DNA from: Salinithrix halophila
GTDB taxonomy: Bacteria; Bacillota; Bacilli; Thermoactinomycetales; DSM-45169
Direction: 5' to 3'
Length of the DNA: 64,000 nucleotides
Assembly (NCBI RefSeq): GCF_042650125.1
Contig: NZ_JBHSAP010000015.1
Span: 248,001 to 312,000 of the forward strand
The notes beneath the pieces were generated by a model. The model was not told the DNA's origin and searched no databases. It was given only the letters and a program-made list of their open reading frames with translations. The position numbers and the translations under genes were made by a program. Shown one piece after another: positions 24,502-34,182 of this stretch; within the stretch, counting starts at the first letter, position 1; the number at the start of each line of letters is the position of its first letter.

Positions 24502-26487
24502 ATGGCCGAAGAGATCTTTCGCATGGTATCGGAATATAAACCCCAGGGTGACCAACCGGTGGCCATCGAGAAGTTGGTGGCGGGGGTGCAGTCGGGCAAA
24601 AAGCACCAGACCCTGCTGGGGGCGACGGGGACCGGAAAAACCTTCACCATTGCCCATACCATCGTTAGGGCGGGCAAACCGACCCTGGTGATCGCTCCGA
24701 ACAAGACCCTGGCGGCCCAGCTGTGCGGGGAACTGAAGGAATTCTTCCCGGAGAATGCTGTGGAATACTTCGTCAGCTACTATGACTACTACCAGCCCGA
24801 GGCTTACGTACCGCAGACGGATACGTATATTGAGAAGGACGCCTCGATCAATGACGAAATCGACAAGTTGCGCCACTCAGCAACATCCGCTCTGTTTGAG
24901 CGGAAAGATGTCATTATCGTAGCCAGTGTCTCCTGTATCTACGGCCTCGGTTCGCCGGAAGAATACCGGGAGCAGGTCGTTCCCTTGCGTGTCGGCATGG
25001 AGAGAGACCGGAACGCGGTATTGCGGGACCTGGTGGATATCCAGTATGAACGCAACGACATGAACTTTGTTCGCGGTACGTTCCGCGTGAGAGGGGATGT
25101 GCTGGAGGTCTTTCCCGCTTCCCGGAGTGAACATGCGGTGCGGGTGGAGTTTTTCGGGGACGAGATCGACCGGATCCGGGAAATTGACGTACTGACCGGG
25201 GAGATTCTGGGCGACCGGGAACATATCTCGATTTTCCCTGCCTCCCACTATGTCACCCGAGAAGTGGTCCTGCGCCGTGCATTGAAGGATATCGAAGAAG
25301 AACTGGAAGAGCGGCTGGAGGAGCTAAAGTCCCAGGATAAACTGCTGGAGGCACAGCGTCTGGAACAGCGAACCCGCTATGATATGGAAATGATGCGGGA
25401 AGTGGGCTTCTGTTCCGGTATTGAAAACTACTCGCGCCACTTGGTGGGGAAGAAAGCAGGGGAGGCTCCTTATACTCTCCTTGATTACTTTCCCGAGGAT
25501 TTCCTGATGATCATCGATGAATCTCATGTCACCGTTCCCCAGATCGGCGGCATGTACAAGGGGGACCGTGCCAGGAAAGAGATGCTGGTCAACCACGGCT
25601 TTCGTCTCCCGTCGGCGATGGACAACCGGCCCTTGAAATTCGACGAGTTTGAAAAACGGGTGAACCAGGTGATCTATGTTTCCGCCACCCCCGGTCCCTA
25701 TGAGCTGGAGCATACCCCAGAAGTGGTGGAGCAGATTATCCGCCCGACAGGGCTTCTCGACCCCCGCATCCACGTACGTCCGATCCGGGGTCAGATCGAC
25801 GACCTGATCAGCGAAGTAAACAAACGGCTGGAACGGAACGAACGGGTACTAGTGACCACGCTCACCAAAAAAATGGCCGAAGACCTGACTGACTACCTGA
25901 AGGAAGTGGGGATCAAGGTCCAGTACCTTCACTCAGATATCAAGACGATTGAGCGGATGCAGATCCTCCGGAACTTGCGCTTGGGTGAGTTTGACGTTCT
26001 GGTAGGGATCAACCTGCTCCGGGAGGGGCTGGATCTGCCGGAAGTCTCCCTCGTCGCCATCCTGGATGCGGACAAAGAAGGTTTCCTGCGTGCGGAGCGT
26101 TCCTTGATCCAGACCATCGGTCGCGCCGCCCGTAATGCGAACGGTGAGGTTATCATGTACGCCGACAAGATGACCGATTCGATGCGGAAAGCCATCGACG
26201 AGACGGACCGGCGTCGCGAGAAGCAGCTGGCACATAATGAGAAGCACGGTATTCGGCCGCAGACAATCAAGAAAGCGGTTCGGGCGGTTATCGAAGCTAC
26301 GAAGGTAGCTGAGGACACCGAGACGTATCAAGCGATACCCGACACGGCTACAATGAATAAGAAAGACCGGCAGCGGATGATCGAGCGGATGGAGAAGGAA
26401 ATGAAAGCGGCGGCCAAGGATCTGGACTTCGAGAAGGCCGCCGAGCTGCGTGATATGATCCTCGAGTTGAAAGCGGAGGGGGCTTAA
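24502..26487 (+). CDS. uvrB: Excinuclease ABC subunit B
   Basis: The 661-residue helicase-like protein receives damaged DNA from UvrA, inserts its beta-hairpin and recruits UvrC. VSEYKPQGDQP is the usual start region, Walker A is GATGTGKT, and YYDYYQPEAYVPQTDTYIEKD is the hairpin segment. DESHVTVPQ, QTIGRAARN and a C-terminal UVR motif (DLDFEKAAELRD) complete it. I chose ATG 24502, seven bases after GAGGTGAT; GTG 24496 adds two residues. An SOS box and promoter lie upstream. Confidence 0.97.
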   Translation: MAEEIFRMVSEYKPQGDQPVAIEKLVAGVQSGKKHQTLLGATGTGKTFTIAHTIVRAGKPTLVIAPNKTLAAQLCGELKEFFPENAVEYFVSYYDYYQPEAYVPQTDTYIEKDASINDEIDKLRHSATSALFERKDVIIVASVSCIYGLGSPEEYREQVVPLRVGMERDRNAVLRDLVDIQYERNDMNFVRGTFRVRGDVLEVFPASRSEHAVRVEFFGDEIDRIREIDVLTGEILGDREHISIFPASHYVTREVVLRRALKDIEEELEERLEELKSQDKLLEAQRLEQRTRYDMEMMREVGFCSGIENYSRHLVGKKAGEAPYTLLDYFPEDFLMIIDESHVTVPQIGGMYKGDRARKEMLVNHGFRLPSAMDNRPLKFDEFEKRVNQVIYVSATPGPYELEHTPEVVEQIIRPTGLLDPRIHVRPIRGQIDDLISEVNKRLERNERVLVTTLTKKMAEDLTDYLKEVGIKVQYLHSDIKTIERMQILRNLRLGEFDVLVGINLLREGLDLPEVSLVAILDADKEGFLRAERSLIQTIGRAARNANGEVIMYADKMTDSMRKAIDETDRRREKQLAHNEKHGIRPQTIKKAVRAVIEATKVAEDTETYQAIPDTATMNKKDRQRMIERMEKEMKAAAKDLDFEKAAELRDMILELKAEGA

Positions 26488-26490
26488 CCG

Positions 26491-29364
26491 TTGACCCAGG
26501 AAAACATCGTGATCCGCGGGGCGCGCGTCCACAACCTGAAGGAGGTGGACGTCACGATTCCCCGTGACCAATTCGTTGTTCTGACGGGGCTGTCAGGCTC
26601 CGGAAAATCCTCGCTGGCCTTTGATACCATCTATGCTGAGGGACAGCGTCGCTATGTGGAGTCCCTCTCCGCCTATGCTCGCCAGTTCCTCGGACAGATG
26701 GACAAACCGGATGTCGACTCCATCGATGGACTCTCCCCGGCTATTTCCATCGATCAAAAGACGACCAGCCGTAACCCCCGGTCCACCGTGGGGACGGTAA
26801 CGGAGATCTACGACTACCTGCGGCTCCTCTTTGCTCGGGTGGGGCGTGCCTTTTGTCCTGAACACGGGATCGAGATCGCCTCCCAGACGGTACAACAAAT
26901 GGCAGACCGCGTTCTGGAATTGTCGGAACGGAGCCGTATCCAAATCCTCGCCCCGATGGTGAGCGGGAGAAAAGGGGAACACGTCAAGCTCTTGGAGGAG
27001 ATCGGCAAACAAGGGTTTGTCCGGGTCCGGGTCGATGGAGAGATCATGGATCTCTCTGAGGAGATCAAGCTGGAGAAGAACAAAAAGCATTCCATCGAAG
27101 TGGTGGTGGATCGGGTCGTGGTCAAACCGGGGATCGAGACCCGGTTGACCGACTCCTTGGAGACAGCTCTCCACCTTTCCGGCGGCAAGGTGATCGTCGA
27201 TGTGATTGATGGGGAAGAGATGTTGTTCAGCCAAAACCTGGCCTGTCCTGAGTGTGGATTTTCCATGGATGAACTCTCTCCGCGGATGTTCTCCTTCAAC
27301 AGCCCCTTCGGTGCCTGCCCCACCTGTGACGGACTGGGCAGCCGCATGGAAGTGGATCGGGGCCTTGTCATTCCCGATAAGAGCAAGACCCTGCGTGAAG
27401 GGGCGATTGAACCCTGGGTGGGAAAGTCCAGCACCTACTATCCTCAACTGCTGGAATCCGCTTGTCTTTACTATGGCATCGATATGGATGTGCCTGTGAA
27501 AGATCTCCCGAAAAAGTCGATGGATATCCTCATGCAGGGGACAGGGGAGCGGATCCCTTTTCGCTACGAGACCGATATGGGACAGGTGAAACAGATTCAG
27601 CTCCGTTTTGAGGGCGTACTGAAAAACCTGGAACGTCGCTTCCGGGAGACGGGGTCTGACACCATCCGAGAGCAGATCGAAAACTACATGAGTAACAAGC
27701 CCTGTCCCACCTGTGACGGGGCACGTCTGAAAAAAGAAACGCTTTCCGTCTTCGTTGGCGGCAAAAATATCGCTTATGTCACCGGTCTATCCATCCGGGA
27801 GGCGATGGATTTCTTTGAGGGATTGACGCTCAACGAAAAAGAGATGGCCATCGCCCGGCAGATCTTGAAGGAGATCAACAGCCGCCTCGGATTCTTGGTC
27901 AATGTGGGGCTTAACTATCTGACCTTGAACCGCGCTGCGGGAACCCTGTCCGGAGGCGAAGCACAACGGATTCGTCTCGCCACTCAGATCGGATCGAAAT
28001 TGATGGGCGTCCTCTATATCCTGGACGAGCCCAGCATCGGCCTTCACCAACGAGACAACAATCGGTTGATCCGTACCCTGGAACAGATGCGGGATCTCGG
28101 CAATACGCTGATCGTCGTGGAGCACGACGAGGATACGATGCTGGCCTCGGACCATATCATCGATATCGGGCCGGGCGCGGGGGCCCATGGGGGAGAGATT
28201 ATCGCTCAGGGGTCACCCGATGAAGTGATGGAGATGGACCAATCCCTGACCGGCCAGTACCTTTCGGGCAAGAAGTTTATCCCGCTTCCTGAGGAGCGCC
28301 GGGAGCCCAACGGCAAGTGGATCGAGATCAAGGGAGCCAGGGAGAACAACCTGCAAAACGTCGATGTGAAGGTTCCCCTGGGCGTCTTCACCTGCGTGAC
28401 GGGCGTATCTGGTTCCGGCAAGAGCACCCTGGTTAATGAAATCCTGCTCAAGGCGCTGGCCCGGGAGCTGAACCGCTCCAAGTGGATCCCTGGGGCTCAC
28501 GAGGAGATCCGTGGCCTGTCCCATCTAGACAAGGTGATTAATATCGACCAGTCCCCGATTGGCCGTACTCCTCGTTCCAACCCTGCGACCTACACCAGTG
28601 TGTTTGATGATGTCCGGGACGTTTTTGCCTCCACCCAGGAGGCCAAAGTACGGGGGTACAAGAAAGGCCGTTTCTCCTTTAACGTGAAAGGCGGTCGTTG
28701 TGAAGCCTGCCGGGGTGATGGGATTATCAAAATCGAGATGCACTTTTTACCGGATGTCTATGTCCCATGCGAGCAGTGCAAAGGGAAACGGTATAACCGG
28801 GATACCTTGGAAGTGAAGTACAAAGGGAAAAACATCTCCGATGTTTTGGAGATGCGAGTGGAAGAAGCCCTGGAGTTTTTCAAAAATATCCCCCGCATTC
28901 AACGCAAGCTGCAGACTCTCTACGATGTCGGGCTCGGGTACGTCAAGCTGGGGCAGCCGGCCACCACCTTGTCCGGAGGAGAGGCCCAGCGGGTAAAATT
29001 AGCCTCGGAGTTGTACAAGCGATCTAAGGGGCGGACGCTTTATATCCTGGACGAGCCGACGACAGGCCTGCATGTGGACGATATCTCCCGCCTCCTCAAG
29101 GTGTTGCAACGTCTGGTGGATAACGGAGATTCCGTCTTGGTGATCGAGCACAACCTAGATGTTATCAAGACCGCCGACTACTTGATCGACCTCGGCCCTG
29201 AAGGGGGAAACGGCGGGGGGACGATCGTTGCTACCGGCACCCCGGAAGAAGTGGTGGAAACGGACGGCTCCCACACTGGCCGGTTCCTGAAGCCGATCCT
29301 GGAGCGGGATCGGGAGCGGATGGAAACGTACTATCAGCAACTGTCCGCCCAGATCTCCGGTTGA
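26491..29364 (+). CDS. uvrA: Excinuclease ABC subunit A
   Basis: The 957-residue damage-recognition ATPase has two ABC modules. Walker A motifs are GLSGSGKSS near the start and GVSGSGKST about residue 640. Signature LSGGEAQR occurs twice. Zinc modules show CPECGFS..CPTCDG and CEACRGDG..CEQCKG. Start is TTG 26491, three bases after uvrB, with GGAGGGGG upstream; this is consistent with coupled translation. Confidence 0.97.
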   Translation: MTQENIVIRGARVHNLKEVDVTIPRDQFVVLTGLSGSGKSSLAFDTIYAEGQRRYVESLSAYARQFLGQMDKPDVDSIDGLSPAISIDQKTTSRNPRSTVGTVTEIYDYLRLLFARVGRAFCPEHGIEIASQTVQQMADRVLELSERSRIQILAPMVSGRKGEHVKLLEEIGKQGFVRVRVDGEIMDLSEEIKLEKNKKHSIEVVVDRVVVKPGIETRLTDSLETALHLSGGKVIVDVIDGEEMLFSQNLACPECGFSMDELSPRMFSFNSPFGACPTCDGLGSRMEVDRGLVIPDKSKTLREGAIEPWVGKSSTYYPQLLESACLYYGIDMDVPVKDLPKKSMDILMQGTGERIPFRYETDMGQVKQIQLRFEGVLKNLERRFRETGSDTIREQIENYMSNKPCPTCDGARLKKETLSVFVGGKNIAYVTGLSIREAMDFFEGLTLNEKEMAIARQILKEINSRLGFLVNVGLNYLTLNRAAGTLSGGEAQRIRLATQIGSKLMGVLYILDEPSIGLHQRDNNRLIRTLEQMRDLGNTLIVVEHDEDTMLASDHIIDIGPGAGAHGGEIIAQGSPDEVMEMDQSLTGQYLSGKKFIPLPEERREPNGKWIEIKGARENNLQNVDVKVPLGVFTCVTGVSGSGKSTLVNEILLKALARELNRSKWIPGAHEEIRGLSHLDKVINIDQSPIGRTPRSNPATYTSVFDDVRDVFASTQEAKVRGYKKGRFSFNVKGGRCEACRGDGIIKIEMHFLPDVYVPCEQCKGKRYNRDTLEVKYKGKNISDVLEMRVEEALEFFKNIPRIQRKLQTLYDVGLGYVKLGQPATTLSGGEAQRVKLASELYKRSKGRTLYILDEPTTGLHVDDISRLLKVLQRLVDNGDSVLVIEHNLDVIKTADYLIDLGPEGGNGGGTIVATGTPEEVVETDGSHTGRFLKPILERDRERMETYYQQLSAQISG

Positions 29365-29370
29365 GTGGGT

Positions 29371-29405
29371 CAAGCCCTTCACAGGGCTTGTTTTGTTTTT
29401 TCCGT
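29371..29405 (+). terminator. Terminator of uvrBA
   Basis: CAAGCCCT pairs with AGGGCTTG, followed by TTTTGTTTTTT. Confidence 0.88.
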
Positions 29406-29544
29406 TTACCTGGAGCCCAGTTGGGGGATAAGGATAGATGGGCATTATTATACGGGTCGGTCTGAGGGTCCGGTTTCATTCCTTTCTCCGAAGAAATTAA
29501 GGTACAATAGATGCGTGAATGGTTTGAAAAGGAGGCGTTTGGCT

Positions 29545-29934
29545 ATGTTTGAGTACACCGTAGAGACGAACAAATCCGTCGATGAGGCGATCAAATCCCT
29601 GGATAGGACCCTGGCCGATTACAAGTTCAGCATTCTATGGAAATTGGATATCCCAACCAAACTGATGGAAGCCGGGATCGCTCTGGAACAGGATTTCCGG
29701 GTTCTCGAAGTAGATAATCCCGACGTGGCGAAAAAAATGTTGATCCATAACCAGAAGGGTGGTTACTTTCTTCCCTGTAAAATCGTTGTTTATCGTAGTG
29801 AAGAGACCCTGCGAACGCATATCGGCCTGATCCGCCCAACCGCTCTTCTGGCTATGACGGAAGATGACCGCCTTCAGGGGATTGCGAAGGACGTCGAAGC
29901 GACACTCATTCAGGCTATCGATGAGGCAAAGTAA
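29545..29934 (+). CDS. DUF302 family protein
   Basis: The 129-residue protein shows the DUF302 layout: FEYTVETNKSVDEAIKSLDRTLADYKFSILW at the start, then DNPDVAKKMLIHNQKGGYFLPCKIVVYRS and a short C-terminal helix. The conserved P-C-K segment is present. Function of the family is unknown; in some bacteria it accompanies redox or metal stress genes. Start ATG 29545 follows AAAAGGAGG. It is a single gene. Confidence 0.85.
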   Translation: MFEYTVETNKSVDEAIKSLDRTLADYKFSILWKLDIPTKLMEAGIALEQDFRVLEVDNPDVAKKMLIHNQKGGYFLPCKIVVYRSEETLRTHIGLIRPTALLAMTEDDRLQGIAKDVEATLIQAIDEAK

Positions 29935-29956
29935 AATGTAAAGCTCTTCTCCCATT

Positions 29957-29983
29957 GCGGCTGTTAATCAGCCGCTTTTTTTT
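29957..29983 (+). terminator. Terminator after the DUF302 gene
   Basis: GCGGCTG pairs with CAGCCGC around TTAAT and is followed by eight T. Confidence 0.9.
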
Positions 29984-30008
29984 GGTTTTTTGAAAGGGGA
30001 GACCTTTT

Positions 30009-30023
30009 CGGCATCGGTCTTGC
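30009..30023 (+). promoter_or_regulatory. Sigma-54 (-24/-12) promoter of the deaminase/dehydrogenase unit
   Basis: CGGCATCGGTCTTGC has GG and GC elements in the exact sigma-54 spacing (consensus TGGCAC-N5-TTGC). It lies 80 bases before the 30103 start. The adjacent sigma-54 activator gene supports it. Confidence 0.65.
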
Positions 30024-30102
30024 TAATAGATGGGGGTGGGGTCTTTGAACCGGATGCCGGTAAGCTCGGTAATCCGTAGAATATAGGGAAGGAGATGGGG
30101 AG

Positions 30103-30999
30103 ATGGCGAGATTTGAGGGAGTATATGTGGCTGTTGTAACGCCCTTTAAGGAGAGTGGGCAAGTTGATAGTCAACGGCTTGATGAAATTTCCAAGTGGTT
30201 GATCGATGAGGGCGTCCAAGGTCTGGTGCCTGCGGGTTCCCTTGGGGAATATGCAACGCTGACCTGGGAAGAGCGGAGAAAAGTGGTGGAAACCGTCGTG
30301 GCGGCGGCGAAAGGAAGAGTCCCGGTCCTAGTTGGCTCAGGCGCCCCCTCCACCCGGCAAGCGACGGATTGGGCCCATCATGCCAAGGAGGTGGGGGCTG
30401 CCGGGATCATGGCTCTTCCGCCGGTCAACTATGCCCCCCTGGAAAAGGAAATCATTGCCCATTACGAAGCGCTCTCCAGCGTTGGGTTACCGATCGTCGC
30501 TTACAACAATCCCCACGACTATCCAACGGACCTAACGCCGGATGTATTGATCCAGTTGTCCCGACTGGAGAATGTGGTGGCGGTAAAAGAATTTTCCGGC
30601 GATATCCGCCGGGTCCATGACATCTTGGATCAGACCGATTTAGAAGTGATGATCGGAGTCGATAACCTCGCCTTGGAAGGGCCTGTGGCAGGGGCGACCG
30701 GTTGGATCGCAGGAGTTCCGAATGCGCTTCCCCGGCCCTGTGTGGAGTTATTTCGTCTGGCCCGAGAGGGAAACATAGCCGAGGCTTTGCCGCTCTACCG
30801 GCGTCTGCTTCCGCTATTCCATTATGATGCTAGCCCACAACTCGTCCAAGCGATCAAATGGATGATGAAATTGGCCGGACAACCGGTCGGGGAGACGCGT
30901 CCTCCCCGGTTGCCTTTGCCGGAAGAAAAGTACCAGGAAATCCAATCGGCCTTTGAACGGGCGGTTGGCAAAAGGGAGGAATCTCATGCTGGAAAGTAA
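30103..30999 (+). CDS. DapA-family lyase, probable 1-pyrroline-4-hydroxy-2-carboxylate deaminase
   Basis: The 298-residue protein is a class I aldolase TIM barrel of the DHDPS/NAL family. The pyruvate-binding loop is PAGSLGEYATLT (about residues 43-54), the catalytic Tyr is in IVAYNNP and the Schiff-base Lys in VVAVKEFSGD. True lysine-pathway DapA is unlikely here: the gene overlaps a semialdehyde dehydrogenase gene and sits with a hydroxyproline epimerase and dehydrogenase. In that pathway a DapA-family enzyme deaminates 1-pyrroline-4-hydroxy-2-carboxylate to 2-oxoglutarate semialdehyde. Start ATG 30103 follows GGGAAGGAG. Confidence 0.82.
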   Translation: MARFEGVYVAVVTPFKESGQVDSQRLDEISKWLIDEGVQGLVPAGSLGEYATLTWEERRKVVETVVAAAKGRVPVLVGSGAPSTRQATDWAHHAKEVGAAGIMALPPVNYAPLEKEIIAHYEALSSVGLPIVAYNNPHDYPTDLTPDVLIQLSRLENVVAVKEFSGDIRRVHDILDQTDLEVMIGVDNLALEGPVAGATGWIAGVPNALPRPCVELFRLAREGNIAEALPLYRRLLPLFHYDASPQLVQAIKWMMKLAGQPVGETRPPRLPLPEEKYQEIQSAFERAVGKREESHAGK

Positions 31000-32422
31000 A
31001 AACTGGATTGGCGGCGAGTGGATCACTCCCCAGGGTCGGGAACAAACCGTAATGAACCCTTCCAACCTGACCGAAGAGGTGGGCGTGGTTCATTTATCCG
31101 ATTCTTCGCATGCATTCGAAGCGGAGAAAGCAGCGAGGCAAGCATCGGTTCCATGGTCTGGGATGACCGGTGCCGCACGGGGAGAAATCCTGTATCAAAT
31201 GGCGAATGCCTTGGAGGAGAAGCGGGAGGAACTGGCGGTTCTGGCGAGCACGGAAATGGGGAAGCCCATCGGGGAAATGCGGGGAGAAGTGACGAGGGGA
31301 ATCCATCTTCTGCGCTATTATGCGGCAGAAGGAGTTCGTCCGACTGGGGAGGTCATTCCGGCTTCCATCTCCCATGTTCATCAATACACCAAGCGGATTC
31401 CCTTGGGGGTTGTTGCTGTAATTACCCCTTGGAATTTTCCGGTGGCGATCCCGATCTGGAAAATCGCTCCCGCTTTGATCTGTGGAAATACGGTGATCTG
31501 GAAACCTGCCGAAACGGCTTCTCTCACGGCCACCCGGTTAGCGGAAATTTTTGCAACTACTGAGCTTCCACCGGGTGTGATCAATCTGCTGATCGGGAAA
31601 GGAAAGGAAATCGGTGCCCCTCTGCTGGAAGAGGTAAAACTGGATGCGGTCAGCTTTACAGGATCTTCGGAGACCGGCAGTCAGATCGCGGTCATTTGTG
31701 CCAAAAGGAACATCAAGTATCAAACAGAGATGGGCGGAAAAAACGCTGCTGTCGTTCTCAAGGATGCCGATTTGGAAAAAACCGTTCCGGCTCTCTTAAG
31801 TGGGGCGTTCCGCTCTGCGGGGCAAAAATGTACCGCTACGAGCCGAATTTTCGTAGAAAAAGAAATAGCCGCTGCCTTGAAAAAAGCCCTCAGCGAAGAG
31901 ATTTCACGAATCACCGTGGCACCAGCTCTGGAGCCTGCAGGGTATCTGGGACCGGTCGCATCCCGAGAACAGTATGAAAAAGTATCCCATTACATCGAGA
32001 TAGCCGGGCGTCAGGGACAGATCGTGGGGGATAACCACAGCCGGCTCGATCAGGAGGGATTCTACATTCATCCGCTTGCCGTTTCAGGCTTCGATATCCA
32101 GCATCCGTTGGCCCAGGAGGAAATATTCGGGCCGTTGGCTGTTCTCTTCGAAGCGGCGGATTTTGATGAGGCTGTGGAACTATGCAATCAAACGGTCTAC
32201 GGATTAAGCGCCTCCTTATTTACAAGGGATTTGTCCCAAGCACACCGATTTTTAGAGCAAGCGGAGGCAGGAATGGTACGGGTCAATCAGGAGACAGCCG
32301 GAGTGGAATATCAAGCTCCCTTCGGAGGATTGAAGGCTTCTAGTTCCCATACACGGGAACAAGGGCAGGCGGCCTTGGACTTTTACACCCAAATCAAAAC
32401 CTGTGCCATCCAATATACATGA
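30986..32422 (+). CDS. Aldehyde dehydrogenase, probable 2-oxoglutarate semialdehyde dehydrogenase
   Basis: The 478-residue NAD(P)-dependent aldehyde dehydrogenase has VITPWNFPVAIPIWKIAPAL (cofactor region), catalytic Glu in EMGGKNAAVV and nucleophile Cys in SAGQKCTATSR. It follows the deaminase with a 14-base overlap, so it probably oxidises 2-oxoglutarate semialdehyde to 2-oxoglutarate, the last step of hydroxyproline breakdown. Start ATG 30986 follows AAAGGGAGG. A terminator closes the unit. Confidence 0.85.
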   Translation: MLESKNWIGGEWITPQGREQTVMNPSNLTEEVGVVHLSDSSHAFEAEKAARQASVPWSGMTGAARGEILYQMANALEEKREELAVLASTEMGKPIGEMRGEVTRGIHLLRYYAAEGVRPTGEVIPASISHVHQYTKRIPLGVVAVITPWNFPVAIPIWKIAPALICGNTVIWKPAETASLTATRLAEIFATTELPPGVINLLIGKGKEIGAPLLEEVKLDAVSFTGSSETGSQIAVICAKRNIKYQTEMGGKNAAVVLKDADLEKTVPALLSGAFRSAGQKCTATSRIFVEKEIAAALKKALSEEISRITVAPALEPAGYLGPVASREQYEKVSHYIEIAGRQGQIVGDNHSRLDQEGFYIHPLAVSGFDIQHPLAQEEIFGPLAVLFEAADFDEAVELCNQTVYGLSASLFTRDLSQAHRFLEQAEAGMVRVNQETAGVEYQAPFGGLKASSSHTREQGQAALDFYTQIKTCAIQYT

Positions 32423-32435
32423 AAAGAGAGACTCC

Positions 32436-32465
32436 ACCGGCTTATCTCAAGATAAGCCGGTTTTT
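32436..32465 (+). terminator. Terminator of the deaminase/dehydrogenase unit
   Basis: ACCGGCTTATC pairs perfectly with GATAAGCCGGT around a TCAA loop; five T follow. Confidence 0.92.
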
Positions 32466-32613
32466 CATTCTCTCCACAGGCACGTTGGTCAATCAGTACA
32501 TGGGATTCATGTCTAATATTCGAGACATATTCTATAATCTTATACATTATTAGCGCTTTCTTGTCTCCATCCTTATACATCGAGCGGTGAGGTTCAGTCC
32601 GACAGCAATCGAT

Positions 32614-32650
32614 CATAAAAAATACCCTCTCCTTACATGTGGAGAGGGGT
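32614..32650 (-). terminator. Terminator of the minus-strand dehydrogenase operon
   Basis: On the minus strand CCCTCTCC pairs with GGAGAGGG around an 8-base loop, then TATTTTTTAT. It overlaps the stop codon of the 32633 gene. Confidence 0.8.
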
Positions 32651-33847
32651 GTTGTTCCAGGTATGTTCCAACCCACGTCGTGCTTTTTTAATATGGGGGC
32701 GGAATTGAATCAGGGCCCGGTCCCGCTCCTCTTCGACTCGTTGCAGAGACCGTTCCAGCTGCTCCTTGACGAGCGTTTCATGGGGGTTGACCTGATCAAC
32801 AATGGATAATCCCGCCACCGTTCCCTGTGCCATTGCAACTTTGGCCCCTTCAACGCCAGTGATACTTCCCGCTACATACAACCCCTTTAGCGGGGTTTCC
32901 ATCTTGCGGTTGTGAACCGGAACATGGCCTCCAAGCTCCGAAGCATAATGGAAGGGGCAACCGGCTACAGCAGCCAGCTCCACCAGGGGATAAAGACTTC
33001 CGGCGATACAAACAAAATCTACAGGAAGGGTTTTTTCCGTACCGGGTATGGGGGTACCATCCGGCGATACATCGGCAATGTTGACTCCTTGAACCTGCTG
33101 GTCTCCCACGATTTCCAAAACGGCTTTGCGAAGATGGATAGGGATTCCCCACATCTTCACGCCCGATTTTGGATACAAACGGAGTCCCAGGGATTGCATG
33201 GGTTCATTGTTCATCAGGTACCTTCCCCAGCGGATCCAGCGGGAAGGAGATAAGTGGGAAACGCGGAGGAGCGATTGCATGATGAATCGCGGATTACCGG
33301 CATCTTTGACGGCGGGGTTGATACCCGGGAGAAACATGCCGGTGAGGCCGATGCCTGCCAATGTCAACTCCCTGGCGATGGCAACGGATAGCACATTGAT
33401 GCCGACAATCAATCCCCGTTCTCCGACTGGAACCCGGTGGACATTGGTCATCACCTGGGCAGCCCCGATGGACATCACTCCCGGCAACGTCCATCCTGGT
33501 ATGGGGACGGGAGATTCCGCTGCCCCTGTTGCCAAAAGGACCCTTGGGACATCGATGCTGTATTTTTGGGTATGAACCCTCCATCCTTCGTTGATCCGTT
33601 CCAAGTGGGCTACCGGGATACTGCAATCGAACCGAACTCCCAGAGAGGTTGCTTTTTCATATAATTGCTGGGCTTCTTTCATCCCGTTCCACCAGGTGCC
33701 GTCGGGTTCTTCATGAAGCTGGCCAAGCAGGCGGCCACCGGGTTTGATGAATTCATCCAGAACCCGCACGTTGAGTCGATGTTCCGCACAGGCGATCGCG
33801 GCGGTCAAACCGGCTGGACCGGCGCCGATAATCAATACATCGGTCAT
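32633..33847 (-). CDS. FAD/NAD(P)-binding subunit of a heteromeric (D-hydroxyproline-type) dehydrogenase
   Basis: The 404-residue flavoprotein begins MTDVLIIGAGPAGLTAAIACAEHRLNVRVLDE, a Rossmann FAD motif. A second nucleotide segment lies near residue 160 and the FAD-closing motif YVAGSITGVEGAKVAMAQG near 340. It resembles the alpha/HcnB-type subunit of heteromeric amine dehydrogenases (hydrogen cyanide synthase, opine oxidase, D-hydroxyproline dehydrogenase). It overlaps the 2Fe-2S gene by 4 bases (ATGA), which fixes the start at 33847. Its HcnC-type partner is encoded divergently at 36428. Confidence 0.82.
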   Translation of the reverse strand: MTDVLIIGAGPAGLTAAIACAEHRLNVRVLDEFIKPGGRLLGQLHEEPDGTWWNGMKEAQQLYEKATSLGVRFDCSIPVAHLERINEGWRVHTQKYSIDVPRVLLATGAAESPVPIPGWTLPGVMSIGAAQVMTNVHRVPVGERGLIVGINVLSVAIARELTLAGIGLTGMFLPGINPAVKDAGNPRFIMQSLLRVSHLSPSRWIRWGRYLMNNEPMQSLGLRLYPKSGVKMWGIPIHLRKAVLEIVGDQQVQGVNIADVSPDGTPIPGTEKTLPVDFVCIAGSLYPLVELAAVAGCPFHYASELGGHVPVHNRKMETPLKGLYVAGSITGVEGAKVAMAQGTVAGLSIVDQVNPHETLVKEQLERSLQRVEEERDRALIQFRPHIKKARRGLEHTWNNTPLHM

Positions 33848-34182
33848 CCCTCTCGCTCCCCTTTCCGCAAAGGAAGGGGTAACGCCTGACCGGAGTGGAC
33901 CACCAACCCTTCTTCCACAAGGGTGAGGCAGGAACGAATTCCTTCCTGACCGTTTACGCGAACACGGCATTCGAAGCAGTGGCCCATATTACAGTAAATC
34001 CCTTTCGGTTCTCCGCTTTCCTCGTGAAATCGGAGCGTTCGAATCCCGTGGGCCAGGAGGGAGGCGGCGATTGTCTCCCCTTCGTAGGCTTCGATCAGCT
34101 GGTTATCAAAGGTGAAGGTGACTGGTTTTCTATCCCCGATAAAACCCAGTATGGGGTGATGGTAAATCCGTCTGGCTTTCAC
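33844..34182 (-). CDS. 2Fe-2S ferredoxin-like subunit (HcnA-type)
   Basis: The 112-residue protein has a plant-type ferredoxin fold with cysteines C-x4-C-x2-C-x11-C in YCNMGHCFECRVRVNGQEGIRSC. VTFTFDNQLIEAYEGETIAASLLAHG is the usual first half. It would pass electrons between the two flavin subunits. I place the start at GTG 34182, which overlaps the previous stop (GTGA) and follows GGGGGA; ATG 34197 is possible. Confidence 0.82.
   Translation of the reverse strand: MKARRIYHHPILGFIGDRKPVTFTFDNQLIEAYEGETIAASLLAHGIRTLRFHEESGEPKGIYCNMGHCFECRVRVNGQEGIRSCLTLVEEGLVVHSGQALPLPLRKGEREG

Noticed and set aside
30103..30999. Lysine-pathway DapA (dihydrodipicolinate synthase)
   Set aside because: It overlaps a semialdehyde dehydrogenase and is surrounded by hydroxyproline genes and a sigma-54 promoter; no lysine genes nearby.
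32467..32613. Possible small gene between the convergent hydroxyproline units
   Set aside because: Frames here lack ribosome sites and overlap terminators.
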